The notes under the pieces are model-generated. The model was not told the origin of the DNA. It searched no databases and saw only the letters and a list, made by a program, of their open reading frames with translations. The position numbers and the translations under genes are program-made. A stretch of DNA of 64,000 nucleotides, from the NCBI GenBank assembly GCA_037893245.1, contig JBAIAA010000414.1, forward strand, positions 1,588,001 to 1,652,000, written 5' to 3'. This stretch comes from Crossaster papposus (lineage: Eukaryota; Echinodermata; Asteroidea; Velatida; Solasteridae). Of this stretch, positions 22,024 to 34,714 are shown one piece after another; within the stretch, counting starts at the first letter, position 1, and every line of letters starts with the position of its first letter.

Positions 22024-24060
22024 ACGTTGAGTGACTAGTCTCCGAGGCTTCAGCGACAACAATATAAACCGCCTGTATCGGAGGATTATGCGTCAATTTT
22101 TCAGTCGCGCGACCGACTATAATAAACCAGGCTTTACGATACTGGAGAGATTTGGCTCGGGGGTAGGCAGAGCAAGAACTTCCTATCTCAAGTAGAATTG
22201 TACGATTTCTCTGAAATTGTTTACAAATATTTTCTTTCCTCAAGAGTTTTGGGCTCCTTTCCCCACGAGTCTCTAGAGAATAACCTTGTCGGGGTACCAT
22301 TCACCATATTGTGGGCAGAATCGCGGGCCTTTTTAACGCCGTGATTCAAGGCCCGCGTGCATACATTTGAATTTATTAGGATATTGTATTTAGAAAAACG
22401 TCTTTTTCTCACAATTAGTCCGGTCAGTTTACATTAAAATAGGGCCTGCCCAAGAAGTAATTGCAATATAATTTATTTTAACACTGTCACGCAGAATAAC
22501 TATTACTCTTCGACCTACTAAACAAATCTAATGTCCCCCAATGAGTGAAAAAGTGATTTTTATTTACTTTTCGCTACTATTTTTTATCATACACCAAAAG
22601 CCAGTACAAAAGAAATGTCGTTTATGTTTTGCGTCTGCTAACCGTCAGAAAATGTGTCCACATCACGCATGCGACACCGCGAAACTAGACTTATCACAAG
22701 CAGACGACTTTTCTATGTCCAATTTATATCTAATGTGACCCGCTCTGCAAAAATGAGTCTGATGTGGCATAAACAAAATTGTGTGTTCTTCATATGGCTT
22801 GAAAGAGCATCACATAAGTTTTCGGTTGTGTCTGAAAATGTGGATATAAAACAAGCACAACACACACAACAAAATGATTTCCCGACCAAAAAAATCACCC
22901 CTGAACATTCAATCGCCCTGTACGTGTAAACAGTCAATGCGACATCCGACTCATTTTTGCAGAGCGGGTCATTACGGGAATCTACCTTGCCACGCAATAA
23001 TATTAGGTCTTTTCTTTAAAACGGTGAGGAATTTTGATATTTGTGGCTGTCAGAATTATTAATCGGTTAAAATAAATCACTTCATGTTCAATAAACCATT
23101 TGTTTTGTAATGTTTTGGCATAACTATGTCAAATTAAAACAGAGGCGCGGACAATGATGTGCACGAAGTGACCCAATTGAACTTAAGTGTTCATGCACAT
23201 AAGCTTGAGCCCAAAAGAAACGAAAAGGCGGGCATATGTAGAGATTATCTGATTGGCTGATCATTTAACATCAACTTGATCAATACAAACCTGCTAAAGG
23301 GGTGATTGTCATTTTTGAAACTGGACCTACGATCATTGAAATGACAATAACTCCCCTCCGCAACATCGTATCTCAACAATCGAGGAGTCAAAATACGCAG
23401 AACAAAATTAAATATGCACATGGTTATTTGCTTCGATTAATCCAGACCCATTCAGGCCGTTATTTATTGGATCATTTTTAAGTGTTTCGATACTTTTTAT
23501 GATGAGTTTATTACATTATTATATGGTTTTTTGTTTGCGTATGACCCCATTGAAGATGTATATGAGTTATATCTCATAAATGCGTGAACACATTTGTTTA
23601 GACTTTGTTGCAACCAATCAGAAATTAGGAAACCAATTCACCTCCCATAGCTCATCATTGAGATTTATTGACTTTGATGCCCTTCCTGAGGACGAGGTTG
23701 CAGGTGAGAGGGCAGCCATCCATACGCGTTTAAGCCCTAATTGCCTCACAGCTACCAATCACATCGATAGAATCACATTCTCACACACTCAACAATACTT
23801 CAAATTAATGGAGAAACAATCAATCACGGATTGGTTCTCGTCACTCAGTTTAATCAACGTCATCGGTCATTAGAACTATTTTGTGTATTGCAATAAACAA
23901 GCAAAAGTACAATGTGCATATTTGTTATCCAGCCAGAAATGTTGTTGGTACATCTTCCCATTATCTAGAAAAGAAAAAGAAATTGTGCATTTTATTTACT
24001 TTACGTTAAGCGCTGGTCAAAGGACGACGACACGCCCTAAATTGTGTGTGATGTTGAAAT
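22024..24060. repeat. Block X, copy 1
   Basis: It is homologous to 47105-48280 plus 48700-48780 and 50089-50815, where a SINE and a foldback element have been added. Open frames on both strands are shared because the nucleotides are. The best is 23580-23873 (plus; FVATNQKLGNQ to SITDWFSSLSL), also open at 50337-50828, but differences between the two copies are mostly amino-acid changing, so it is not called as a gene. It provides the empty site (CTGGACCTACGATCATTG, ~23325) for the insertion at 48787-50082. Confidence 0.65.
22737..22970. mobile_element. MITE with GACCCGCTCTGCAAAAATGA ends, copy 1
   Basis: A 234-bp element with inverted ends GACCCGCTCTGCAAAAATGA; the TIR continues through GTCTGATGT with mismatches. 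The second copy is at 47799-48041. Flanking bases (AATGT / ATTACG) do not define a clear target duplication. The open frames across it on both strands are by-products of the inverted repeat. Confidence 0.65.
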
Positions 24061-24068
24061 CGACAAGT

Positions 24069-24262
24069 CGTCACCGTTTTCACGAAGAGGCGAATTTCAT
24101 GAAAAATCGTCTATTTATCGAAATTATTTTTTTTGATGAAAACGATTAAATATTGCAATTTCTACAACCTGGTGAAGTTATACATCCACAAAATCATTAA
24201 AATCACAATTAACCTAATTAACTAATGGGCGAATTGGTCCTCAAGTGCCCTTTTGCGTTTTC
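24069..24262. mobile_element. Truncated N element
   Basis: It begins CGTCACCGTTTTCACGAAGA and follows the N family (complete copies at 50952-51613 and 56644-57444) up to TTTTGCGTTTTCA, where it is cut by the Y element at 24263. Confidence 0.7.
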
Positions 24263-24988
24263 AACAAAGTGCGCCACCAACGTTGAAATGTATCTCATTC
24301 ATACTTTCACGCTCACGAGCTAGCTGCACATCTCATACAGTAAATACGTATAGATCGCTACCTCGAAGCGCACCATTGAAACACGTACAAATTTGTACTC
24401 TATGAGCTCCGTGCATCGCTCCCCGAATTCAGTGATTTCCGCTACGTCCGCAAAGCCAAGTACACAGGCACGATCTACACGAAACTTTTTTGAATTAAGA
24501 ATTGGCAGAAACCATTAAAAAAACAAAACTTAAAAAAAAGTCAAATATCTAGAGGATGTACCGAGGGATTTTTATTTAACTTTCAGGAATGAAAGATCTA
24601 TTTCTAAATATTACGTTAATGGGAAAAAATCAGAGGATGAACAAACATTTTGTTCACATTATGTCGATATTTGTAGCCATTTTAGGAGAGACGTTTTGTA
24701 ATGAAATCCCCACTTGGACCCATTCATACACGTTAGCTGCTGCAATAAACCAACGGAAAATTGTCGGTAATATTTTTACGCATTTTATTTAAAACTAAAC
24801 ACCTCAACAATTTAAAATACTCTTACAATATAAACTATTATGTTTTCAGTGCTGTTAAAGAGAGAATTCTAACGGTATACATGGATTTATTTTTTTGTTT
24901 TTAATGGTCATCACCCCTTTTTCAAATGGAGTGTACCCAAACTGCGATTGCAAATGATTGCAAACACCCTTCCCCCCCCCCCCCCCCC
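24263..24988. mobile_element. Poly-G/poly-C element Y, 5'-truncated copy
   Basis: It is collinear with the complete copy at 52160-52917 from AACAAAGTGCGCCACC to the terminal C-run (24970-24988). The left G-run end is missing and replaced by the N fragment. The right flank is GGTTGCAG, the same target word. Protein-like frames inside (see 52327-52452 and 52440-52640) are frameshifted here: 24482-24490 has one extra T in the run after CGAAAC. Confidence 0.7.
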
Positions 24989-26253
24989 GGTTGCAGGGTA
25001 CTCGATAATTATAATGAGGCGAACAGCGACGTTTTATTTGCAGGGAATTTACGGTCTCGCAGCAATGAGATTTTACGAGATTTTGTGAGCATGGAGGAGC
25101 GCCCCGCGTAAATGGGCCACAATTCCATTTTCGCAGCATTGTTGGGCCAACATGGGGTGTTATGTCAACATGTATTATTTTCTGTGTCGAATAATAGTAT
25201 TTTATTGATAATTTCGTTGTGAATGTTATTTACGAGGCTTGTGAAGTTAGGTATAAAACTATTTTTTTAAAGAATGCCTGCACGTTTTGGGTGACCCTGA
25301 CTGTTTCGGGGTGTTTTGAGACAAAAAGTTCTCATTTGCTACAAACTTGAAGGGTTATGCTTTCGACTCTTACTATTTCCATCTCTGCTGGACCAACGGG
25401 CGATTTTCTTTTTGATGCGAAATTTACGAGAATTGTCAACCTTTGCACTTGGAAATGTATGTTTTAATGACGTCATTCACGTGGATTATGTACACGTACA
25501 CGTTAACTCTACTGGTCTTGCTCCAAGACTAAGTTTTTCATTTGTTCCGGGGCGCACCGTCCGTCTATGCAGTTCATCAATCATCAATACTCCCAAAACG
25601 GGCTCATTGAGGGCGCCTTCGATTGTCACGCGATTTGTTTAAAAACTCCGTCTTGACGCAAGAGTCGAAAAGACCCGTGAAATACCGAGGACATGTTCTT
25701 GCAGTAAATTCGAGAATTATAAATTCATGTACAGTGCAATTTTATCGATCAATTTAATATGTAAATTCAAAATTGTCTTGATTCTCTACATTTAAAAAAA
25801 TATTTTTTAGGAAATAGTAACAAACCTTTTATTATCAAGAGGAAAAAAACCCACTCATTAACAGTTTGACTGACGACTTTTGTGCAACACTCAATTTTTG
25901 TGGAATTTAACCAGGAATAATTGATACTGAAATCAAACTGACAGACTCAACAATTAAATTTGATTTTGTTTGTTCATTTTTAATTTCGTGTTTTGTTATT
26001 AATTGTTTACTGTTTTCCTAAAATAACGTTGAAAAGAGTTAAACCAATGCATCTTTTCCTTTGCAATATCAATGCACAATTGCATTTTCTAAGCTGACGT
26101 CACGATTTCACCACGTTTTTACGCACCCCCCTATCAATTTGCGTTGCGTGCTTGTCTCACCCCCTGAACCTCCTTTACGACACTGTTTCTTGGGGAAAAC
26201 TGCGCCCTCTCGTGATACTCTCTTCTCTGCGGCTCTTCGCTTCCGATCTATCC

Positions 26254-27621
26254 CGTATCTATGATGGCCCTGAAGGGACTACGCAGATCGTGAATATTGA
26301 CGTCAATATTTCACGACTTTCCTCAAAGTCGCGAATATTGACGTCAAATTTGACGTCGATATTCGCGTCAAATTTCACGACTTTCCCCGAAAGTCGCGAA
26401 TATTGACGTCAATATTGACGTCAATATTCACGACTTTCCCAAAAAGTCGCAAATATTGACGTCAATATTCACGACTTTCCCCAAAAGTCGCGAATATTGA
26501 CGTCAAATTTGACGTCAATATTCGCGACTTGCCCCCCCAATTTTTTTTCCACAAGCTAGGTTTTGGCTAGTGTCGCTCCAAGACCGAGTTTTTCATTTGT
26601 CCGGGGCGCGCCGTCCGTCTATGCAGTTGTTCATCGATCATCCATACTCGGGATTATTGAGGGCGCCCTCGATTATCACAAGAGATCAGTGGATTTGTTT
26701 CAAGTTCAGAAACAAATCCCGTGAACTGGACTTAAAGGTATGATACACCATTTGCAGATATCAAAAATATTTACTACCGAATTATTAAGAAATATCTTAC
26801 TTATTTGAAGGTAAATTATGATTCTAGGCATCCAGCAAAATGATCGCGCTAGATATCCTGTAATTATTCCGAAAAATATAATTTTATAAAAATAAATTCG
26901 CGATCGCCGGATGGCAATCGCCCAAAACACATAATAACATAAGAATATTCAACTGCCCGACGGCTGTTGTAAACAAACGCAGTTTTTCGTGGTTTTCTCG
27001 CCATCCATAAATTATTGTAAAACGTCGGACAGGTCAGTTAAACGAGATTTACTATAAAATACAACCCCCCAAATCCACCCATTCATGATAATTCAAGCAA
27101 TTACCAATGGTGTATCCTACCTTTATCTTTGAAACAAATCCACTGATCTCTCGTGACAATCGAGGGCGCCCTCAAAAGGCCCGTTTTCGGAGTATTAATG
27201 ATTGATGAACTGCATGCATACTGTACTAGACTAGACGGACGGTGCGCGCCCCGGAACAAGACTAGCCAAAACCTAGCTTGCTGGAAAAAAAATCGCTTCA
27301 AAATATTTGCGACTTTGGGGGCAAGTCGCGAATATTGACGTCAAATTTGACGTCAATATTCACGACTTTTGGGGAAAGTCGTGAATATTGACGTCAATAT
27401 TGACGTCAATATTCGCGACTTTGAGAAAAGTCGTGAATTTTGTCGCGAATATTGACGTCAATATTCGCGACTTTCGGGGAAAGTCGTGAAATTTGACGTG
27501 AATATCGACGTCAAATTTGACGTCAATATTCGCGACTTTGAGGAAAGTCGTGAAATTTGTCGTGAATATTGACGTCAATATTCACGATCTGTTTAGTCCC
27601 TTCAGGGCCACCATACGTATC
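26254..27621. mobile_element. CRE-palindrome foldback element E1
   Basis: The element is 26260-27615 (1356 bp). Its ends read TATGATGGCCCTGAAGGGAC and the inverse of TATGGTGGCCCTGAAGGGAC. CGTATC flanks both sides (26254-26259, 27616-27621). Each outer arm (~280 bp) is an array of AATATTGACGTCAATATT-like palindromes alternating with CGCGACTTT.AAAGTCG hairpins. By hand count about 14 TGACGTCA sites occur in total. Inner arms carry CTCCAAGAC...GAGATCAGTGGATTTG, also inverted. The centre (26732-27125) is a separate MITE (M2). There is no coding region. A second member is at 48787-50082. Confidence 0.85.
26732..27125. mobile_element. M2 MITE (centre of E1)
   Basis: The left end is TTAAAGGTATGATACACCAT and the right end the inverse of AAAGGTAGGATACACCATTG. 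Related copies are 42830-43269 (free-standing) and 49275-49645 (centre of E2, inverted and truncated), and the end is tandemly amplified at 40211-40426. The interior contains a GCGATCGCCGG inverted motif. Confidence 0.75.
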
Positions 27622-28854
27622 CGCCTAATTTAGGGGGTTACTTTCGCGTGGCGGGGTATTCTGCAATTGCTTCTGCAATTCCAAAGGCACGGACAATCGG
27701 GAGACTGCATAATTATGCGTTCATATCAATTTCACGCTGGTTGTTTCCATTCTCAAAGCTTAAATGAGAAATTAAGTCAGAGAAAAAGTTGTTTATTAAG
27801 AGGAGTCTTTACAATTATTACATCCATGTTAACAGTATCGCCTAACTTAAACATTACCGCAAATTGCTGCTAGAGGGCGCCATTTCACTTTATCATGGCT
27901 TGCTTAACTGCATTGGTTCAACGTTCTCGATGAGCCAAACTAAAGTGTATAAACATGGGAAGAACTTGAAGATATAAAACAAAACGTCTGATATGCATGT
28001 TTTTAAAAGAGATTCGAAAAAATATGTCTTTCAAGAAATGTTAAACTCTTAATAAAGAAACATGTATCCTTAGTCTTTTTTAGAAATTGATTTTGTACAT
28101 TTTGTTTTTCTTTGATATTGTAATTGTTTGCAATGTTCTTATTTTTTTCCTTTAGCCACTGGAAAAATGTAATACAAAAATTATAAATGAAATAAAATAA
28201 AAGACTCCATCCAAGAATACTATCGGAAAATAAGAAACTCTCATGTATACTCGCTGTGATATTGTAGTTCAGTCAATTTACATCAAATTAGGGCCTGACC
28301 TAGAAGTAATTGCAATATAATTTGTTTTAACACGGTCACGCGGGAGAACTATTATTCTTTGACATTTGGCCATTGCTATGGTGTTGTTGCACTCGTATTT
28401 GATCTTGAATCCTAAACATTAGCTTACAAAGGCATATCAATCGAAGCAAGTGACCAGGCAGATTGTTCGAGGACAAAAAGTAATAAAAAATGGTTCAAAA
28501 ACAAACTTCCATTTAATAGAAAACATTAGATTGTTCACATGTTGTTTGTTTTATTTATTTGACGCTTGATTCATTTCTATTGCAATTAGTACAGGGTCTT
28601 AGCGTAAATTGACAGAACTATTTCGCCCTGACGCATCCACATTAAAAAAACTTATGAGCAGAAAACATGTTGGCCTCAAATTACACAGTACTGTGCGGCA
28701 GTAAACAGGTCACCCCTAGCAACAAAGTGATGGGTTCTGCCGTTGTAGAGGGGGGCATGCATCTCCACACAAAGGAAATCAGACAACTCAATTTTAGTTT
28801 TATGAGAGCAAGCGCTTTTACTTTGTACATGTGTATTAAAACAAAAATAGAACA

Positions 28855-29328
28855 CTTTCTTGCAGAGTTGTAATGACTAGTCAATGACTCGACTCGAATC
28901 AAGTTACATTTTGTTGGCGACTCAACTCGACTCATGTCCCAATGTGTAAATGACTCCACTCGACTCGACCCGACCGCAGGCAAATGACTCGATTCGATAC
29001 GAGTCCCTCATCAGAATAACCCAAAATAAGAGCAAAACGACTTACGCCAGTGTCGGTTCATGTCACGTTTATGTTGGCGAATAATAAGTACACATGGTAT
29101 ATTATCCAGTGGCCGTCTGTACACGTTTTCCTTTCTCTACGATACAACAAACATTCGTGTCATGGATTTCCACCTTGTGTTTCTGTAACGTGTTTATTTA
29201 TTAGTGACTCGAATTGACTCAAGCTAAATACATGACTCAACTCGACTACACACCGTGACCCGACCACTAATGACTCGACTCGACTCGAGTCACAACAATC
29301 AGTGACTCCTTACAACTCTGCTTTCTTG
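28855..29328. mobile_element. hAT-type MITE, copy B
   Basis: The element is 28863-29320 (458 bp), with the same CAGAGTTGTAA ends and the same CTTTCTTG 8-bp flanks as 9845-10334. It is shorter through small internal deletions in the GACTCGACTC-rich parts. Confidence 0.85.
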
Positions 29329-29928
29329 TTATAGGTGAAATGTAGTACATGTATATGGCAAAAAAATTGCATGTTAAATCACCATTTGTATTGTTATTTC
29401 ATCGGTAAACTACATCTCGTATCACAATTCGTACAATAGACAATTCTCATCAAAAAATATCAATGACAAGTTTTTAGTTAATTGGCAAAATACAAAATAC
29501 AACTGTATACAATGAAATGAGCCAATACGGTGCAGATACATCTCTTTAAATCATTAAGAGCAAAACACACTTATGCAGGGGCAACTTGAGCTGACAATAG
29601 CAGTACATAGCCAAATACAAAGCATTATGCTTGGCATAGACAAACACCCCGAATATGAGGTATTTGTACTGTGATCCTGTTAACAGTTACCACTATTGTG
29701 TAGTCAATTACAATCCCTGAATACAAGGAACAGTTTCCTCCTTTTTCTTCGGCTTCGCCATCGGGCAAACCAAGTAAATAACACTTTAAAGTACTCAAGC
29801 TAACTACATGGAGGTTATCATTAAAAACACTCGCAGTAGGAGAAACAACAACCTCCTGTCACCTCGACATTACAAAGTTAGCCGCTTAAAACTGGCTCAA
29901 TAACAAGTATCCAAAATTTGATCTACCA

Positions 29929-30240
29929 CTATAACTGTATGACAACACGTAATAAGGCCAGGTGACTGTAATTCACTATCTTCACTAGGCTTTTCAAAGA
30001 ATTAAAAATTGCAGTGAATCTATCATTCAATGCAGCTTCAATGCTATTTACCACACCTCTACCAACAGGACATACACCTTTATCATATTCACGTAAAATA
30101 TATGTGAATGCACAAACTATGGTCTCAGCTAAAGCACTATGTGACTTAGAAATAAAGTCTGGCACAGACATGGCTGGGATACACGTCTGGCAATGTACAC
30201 AACATATCACTTGTTAAAATACAGTATCAGACCTAAATCA
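29929..30240 (-). CDS. Hypothetical minus-strand frame conserved in block V, copy B
   Basis: This is the counterpart of 10957-11260. The frame QVICCVHCQTCIPAMS onward is open to the same stop. Substitutions relative to copy A include Lys to Glu, Ser to Gly, Gly to Asp and Leu to Val. No start context, splice sites or domain support a functional gene. Confidence 0.25.
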
Positions 30241-30529
30241 CTGACTTAAAATCCATCTAGTCTGCACACAGTTTGCACAGTCAAAAATAATTATGTCTAA
30301 CCACACTGTAGACAAAAGTACAATTGCAATTAATTCAAAAATTCTCAAATTGACACAAACTTACAAAGATTTAAATGTCACACAATAATATGCCAAGACA
30401 ATGAAGTCATTGATAAAACATCCTTGCACTGGTGTGAACTACAGTGCAATATACAGTTAGCTGAAAACCTAGAGTTACATTAACGTGTGTGTAACAATAA
30501 TATTTGGCTCAAAACCAAATAAATCAAAC

Positions 30530-31265
30530 TTAAAGGGATCGTACACGTTTGGTAATTGGGACCCATTGTTTGTTTCAATCCTATATAGTTATAGATATAT
30601 ACCATAAAACTAATCTGTAAAAATTTCATTTCAAAAGGTGGTAGCGATTTCGAGATATTGCCGAAAATCGGGAGCGGTTATTTCCACGCAGAAAGAATAA
30701 TCTGCATTGGAATACGCAGTCTGAGAAACGTCACTGCAGTAACGCTTCTCAGATTCAAATTTGTAGACATAAAAAGTGACATCTTTTTCCATAAGGCATA
30801 CAAAAAAAATGTTATGTAACCCGACCGACCCTAAAAATACGGCCGACCCTGGATATTTTTTGTTCAAGAGACGAAATTTAATGATTAAAATCTATATAAA
30901 TCTAGTTATAAATACGTTTGAAACCATTTCTGACCGTTTCTCATTGTTGTGAATGTGAATTGTGTATATATTGAACCTGGACACGCTATCATGTATCACT
31001 ACCGGCTTAAACAATTGAGAAAACATATCATTTTCATTGCTTGGAAGGAAAAAAAATAAAAAATCCCTACCTACCTACCCTATTTTTTTGGGCCCGTTAC
31101 GCCAACATAACATTATTTTTTGTTATGCCTATAAACCGCAGTACTTCGAAGTGAAACGTTTCTAAAAATGCATTATACTACCCAAAGCTGCTGTAGTTAT
31201 TACCAAGTAAGTTTTTCTTGCCATTAATTTTTGGAGTAATTACCAAACGTATACGATCCCTTTAA
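30530..31265. mobile_element. MITE with TTAAAGGGATCGTA ends, copy B (interrupted)
   Basis: The same element as 11558-11952, with the same flanks (GCACAGGCCTAAAA on the right). It is enlarged by the nested insertion at 30794-31130. Confidence 0.75.
30791..31133. mobile_element. 337-bp nested MITE with AGGCATA ends
   Basis: The element is 30794-31130, with ends AGGCATACAAAAAAAATGTT and the inverse of AGGCATAACAAAAAATAATG, flanked by ATA (30791-30793, 31131-31133). Copy A reads TTTTTCCATAACCGCAG without it. Three-base AT-rich duplications are usual for PIF/Harbinger-type elements, but the ends are not the classic ones. The interior includes CCCGACCGACCCTAAAAATA and the composition-biased CCTACCTACCC. 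Confidence 0.8.
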
Positions 31266-31973
31266 GCACAGGCCTAAAAAAATGTCTCTAAAATAGTTGT
31301 ATAATTAATTATTATTTTCAAACAGATTCATCGGAGGCACAACTGCCTAAAAACTGAACTGATCTAGCTTATCTACAAAATGGTAAAATATCATTAAACA
31401 ATTAAACAATTCTATAAATATAATTATACAATGAAAATTACGCAGCACATAATGTAACCGAAATGTGTCGATTAAATCCTGTCAATGCTGGGTATAGGCA
31501 CGAATCATATCAATATTTCGCGACAATAAATGCACGGAAGCGAACGCGTACATGTAGTTCTCATGTAGGAGAAAATCTAAAGTCCGGCACAAAACATATC
31601 CGGATAAAAGTACGTCGTCACTTATTATATTAAATGCACAGTTATAACTATAAGGCGTAGTACATCAAATATGCCACAGCAATACAACATGAAGGTTAAA
31701 TGTCAACACATGGCTATCTGGACTTTACATGTACGTACGCTCTAAAATATAGGTTTTCCCGATCAATGTCGGCAAATGAGCAGCCAATTTAATTGTTCGT
31801 GCGTTCGAAATAAAGCGATTTTGCCTCTCCAGATTTTGCTGTGCTTTAAATTTAAATTAGGGCATTCATTTTAGTTTTGAAACATTTAAATTTCCTAAGC
31901 AATTTGTTCAATTTAGCATATCGTCGATCTTTTATGTGACGCACATTTTTAATTGTAGAATGGTTGTTAATGG

Positions 31974-32507
31974 TTATTCATAAATACCTGGGGCAGTTTA
32001 GGCATTCCTATTGGTCGAGAGCCCGTCACGTGGCCGGTATTAAACGGACGATAAAGACATGGCTGGAAGTGTTTAAACCCAGCTGGAATCAACATTCCGT
32101 CCCAGGGCTCAATTTATTTCCAACCCTGAACCGTACCTCGTCTCCAATAATAAGAGCGGGTAGTGTTGGGCGCGTACAGCTCGACACCTTGGGTACGAGG
32201 TTGCCAATGGCAGTAATAGTCTGGTTTACAGGAAACACGCTTTATTGCATGTATTGTGTAGAGAGCGACAGAGGCGGAAACATGTCATTTGACACAGACA
32301 AAATGGCGAAACACCGAAATTTACTTGCGACAATTTTCCGTGATTTTCGGGGCTTTTTGGGCAGAATTTTACAAAAAAGGTATTTATGAATGGGAATAAA
32401 TGTGTGTTCGGTCGGTATTAATCACTCTGTTTAATACCGCTTGGAGTCTGGGTGCGGTATTAAACAGAGTGATTAAAACCTATCGAACACACATTTATTC
32501 CCTTATT
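31974..32507. mobile_element. 524-bp insertion with terminal hairpin
   Basis: The insertion is 31979-32502 with TTATT on each side (31974-31978, 32503-32507). Copy A has a single GGTTATTTTGACAC, so the duplication is a 5-bp TSD. The left end, CATAAATACC, has an inverse at 32379-32388. Beyond that, the right end is a large stem-loop (32392-32502). Open frame 31964-32389 has no recognisable domain. Confidence 0.7.
32392..32502. repeat. Long near-perfect stem-loop
   Basis: GGGAATAAATGTGTGTTCGG to TTTAATACCGC pairs with GCGGTATTAAAC to ACACACATTTATTCCC. The arms are ~48 bp with a few mismatches around a ~13-nt loop (TTGGAGTCTGGGT). Confidence 0.85.
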
Positions 32508-33267
32508 TTGACACAACAGTACATTTGCCTCGTTATAAAAACGAAATTTAAATACCATTTTCAGCAGCATTCGATTTCGCGCAAAATAGTATGACGCAGT
32601 GGTTAAATTGGCTGCTCGTTTGCCGAAATTGAGCGGAAAAACCTATAGTACAATCTGACAATATAATAATGAAATACAGGGTCGCAAAAATTAGAGAATA
32701 ATTATCTCACAAAAATATAAAACAAATTACAACGTTAATCACTATTAATTTTACAAGGTTACCCTCCCACGTGGTTTACATTATTAGAAAAACGAGATAA
32801 TGTATTTGTTTATCAGTTTATGTTGATCTTCTCTGCTCGAAGCCCACAGGAGAAAACTCGCTTCAAGTTGCATGGACCCATGCGAATCACTTGCAAAACT
32901 TTTAGGCAGTGTAGTCGATCGACGGTTCCAACCTGAAAATGTTCGCCTTTTGTGGACCACATAAGAAACCACATTATGCATTAGTACTGTATGTAATTTA
33001 TGTGACGCACACAACGTGTGTATTGCTCAGTGTTCGCATTATCAGAAATTGGTGGATTTGGTGAGTTGTACTTTTTAGTCAATATCGTTTAACTGATCGT
33101 CCGAAGTTTTACAATCATGAAATATATATGGACCACCAGTTTGGTTACCTCATCAGAAAAAAACCATATTCAATGTATTGAGACAAATTCGTGCCTTACT
33201 TACAACGTTGCCATGCCTCATCACATAATATGAAGAACGCTTATCTAAACCTAAACTTTCCCCTCAA

Positions 33268-34610
33268 TTTACCATTCAATTTAAACGTTTCGTCAGCCCT
33301 TCTAAACACCAGGTCGAGAATGTTCGTCATTACAGACCAGATTCGTCTATAGCAACAGCTTAGACCAATTTGATATGTTATGACGAATATTCTCAATCCA
33401 ATGTATAAACAGAGTGGCCACACTTTGACATTGAATGATAAATGGCAAAATTGGTTCGGAAAAAGCTTTGTCTGGACGGAATTGAACGTGAGAGTTCGTT
33501 AATTTGAATACAAAAAATGTTTTAAAATAGCATAACACCTTTATAAATACTGTCTTGTTATTCTTTTTTAACGCGTTCAAACACAAACAAGGTATTGATC
33601 GAAAATATCTAGCGATGTAGTATTCATTCTTTTAATTACACGCGAAATGTTTAGCTTCTGAAAAAATGTTTGCGTTTACTGAACACAGTGTTGACGGTAC
33701 TGTCGGACACAATGTTTATTCTACAAAGCAACGTATTAAAGGTGTAAGATGGTAATCTTGATTGTACAATGAATTAATACAAGTGCCAACTATTATTATA
33801 ACAAAAACAAATAATTATTCGAAATAAATATAGGTTTTCCCGGCCAAATTCATCACAAATTAATTCATTTTCATTAACACGCATTCAAATTCACGCATTC
33901 CCACCTATAATTCAATCAAACTAGGGTTTCTTTTTAGCTACTATTGCATTCAATTTCGTGTTTGTGCCCACATAATTTCGTTCTTTTTAGGTTTGTTTTA
34001 GTCATTCTATTTCATGTATAGGCATTCAAGACTACAGTTTTACCCTTCTTCAGTTGAATTTCTGCTATATGTTCCTCCGGCTAAAGCCTGTACCCTTTAT
34101 ATTTAAAGTTTGAAAAGTTATGGTGGTAAGTTTGAAATGAAAACTAAATCTTTCGCTATTGTCTTGTGATCATGTGCACTCGTCTTTATGTTTTATTCTT
34201 TATTTTTGCTAATGTTCGGACCATGTCCAATAACAAAATAGCAAATGCTTTTAAGAAACAAAAGCTTAAAATTATCAGGGGGTCTTTATAAAATTAATTT
34301 AAACAAAAGGTTGTTATTTTCATGTATATTTTTTCCACAGTTCCTTTTTTAATCGCGTTTCTTTTCGTTCCAAAATGCTTTACTTAAAGGTATAACGCAG
34401 AATTAGTGTAATTCTGTATTCTCTTAATTCAGAATTTGTCTTTATATAGGTAAATACCAATTTGAATGTGAACATTAAAAAAATGTTTGTCAATTGATAA
34501 CATTGATTGGTTGACGACCTCGTGAAGTTGAATGATCTTATTTGGCCAGTGAATGCTAACTGCTGAAATAGAATTACTCTTTTTGACTGTTAAATGCTGA
34601 TGCAACAAAG
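33268..34610. repeat. Block W, copy B: FREP2 3'-distal flank
   Basis: It is collinear with 16818-18190. It is non-coding. The end of an ATAGGTTTTCCCGG element is at 33826. No gene is seen. Confidence 0.6.
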
Positions 34611-34612
34611 CT

Positions 34613-34618
34613 TTTATT
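34613..34618 (-). terminator. Candidate poly(A) signal of FREP2
   Basis: AATAAA on the minus strand, ~97 bases past the FREP2 stop, matching FREP1. Confidence 0.4.
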
Positions 34619-34714
34619 TTGAAACGAAATTGAATGAGCCTGGCGTTAATTTGAATGATTTTGTGTTTAAATTTGGCCTGGAAAACCAATATAATATACA
34701 ATAGGATACGGCGT

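Larger units (their letters stand above)
25003..28035. repeat. Block U, copy B (interrupted)
   Basis: It is homologous to 5921-7587, interrupted at 26260-27615 by the CRE foldback element. The uninterrupted context is visible in copies A and C (CCCCGTATCCCGTATCCGCC and the GTGTCC variant). Confidence 0.75.
31748..32647. mobile_element. MITE with TATAGGTTTTCC ends, copy B (interrupted)
   Basis: The counterpart of 12429-12944. Its interior has lost ~170 bp relative to copy A (after GACGCACAT, 31946) and gained the 524-bp insertion at 31979-32502. Confidence 0.7.
28040..33255. repeat. Block V, copy B
   Basis: It is collinear with 9026-13555. It lacks the MULE of copy A at its left border and carries two private insertions: a 337-bp element at 30794-31130 and a 524-bp element at 31979-32502. 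The differences order the insertions relative to the duplication. Confidence 0.75.

Noticed and set aside
31964-32389. 141-codon open frame in the 524-bp insertion
   Set aside because: It begins in flanking MITE sequence, crosses the insertion border and has no recognisable domain.
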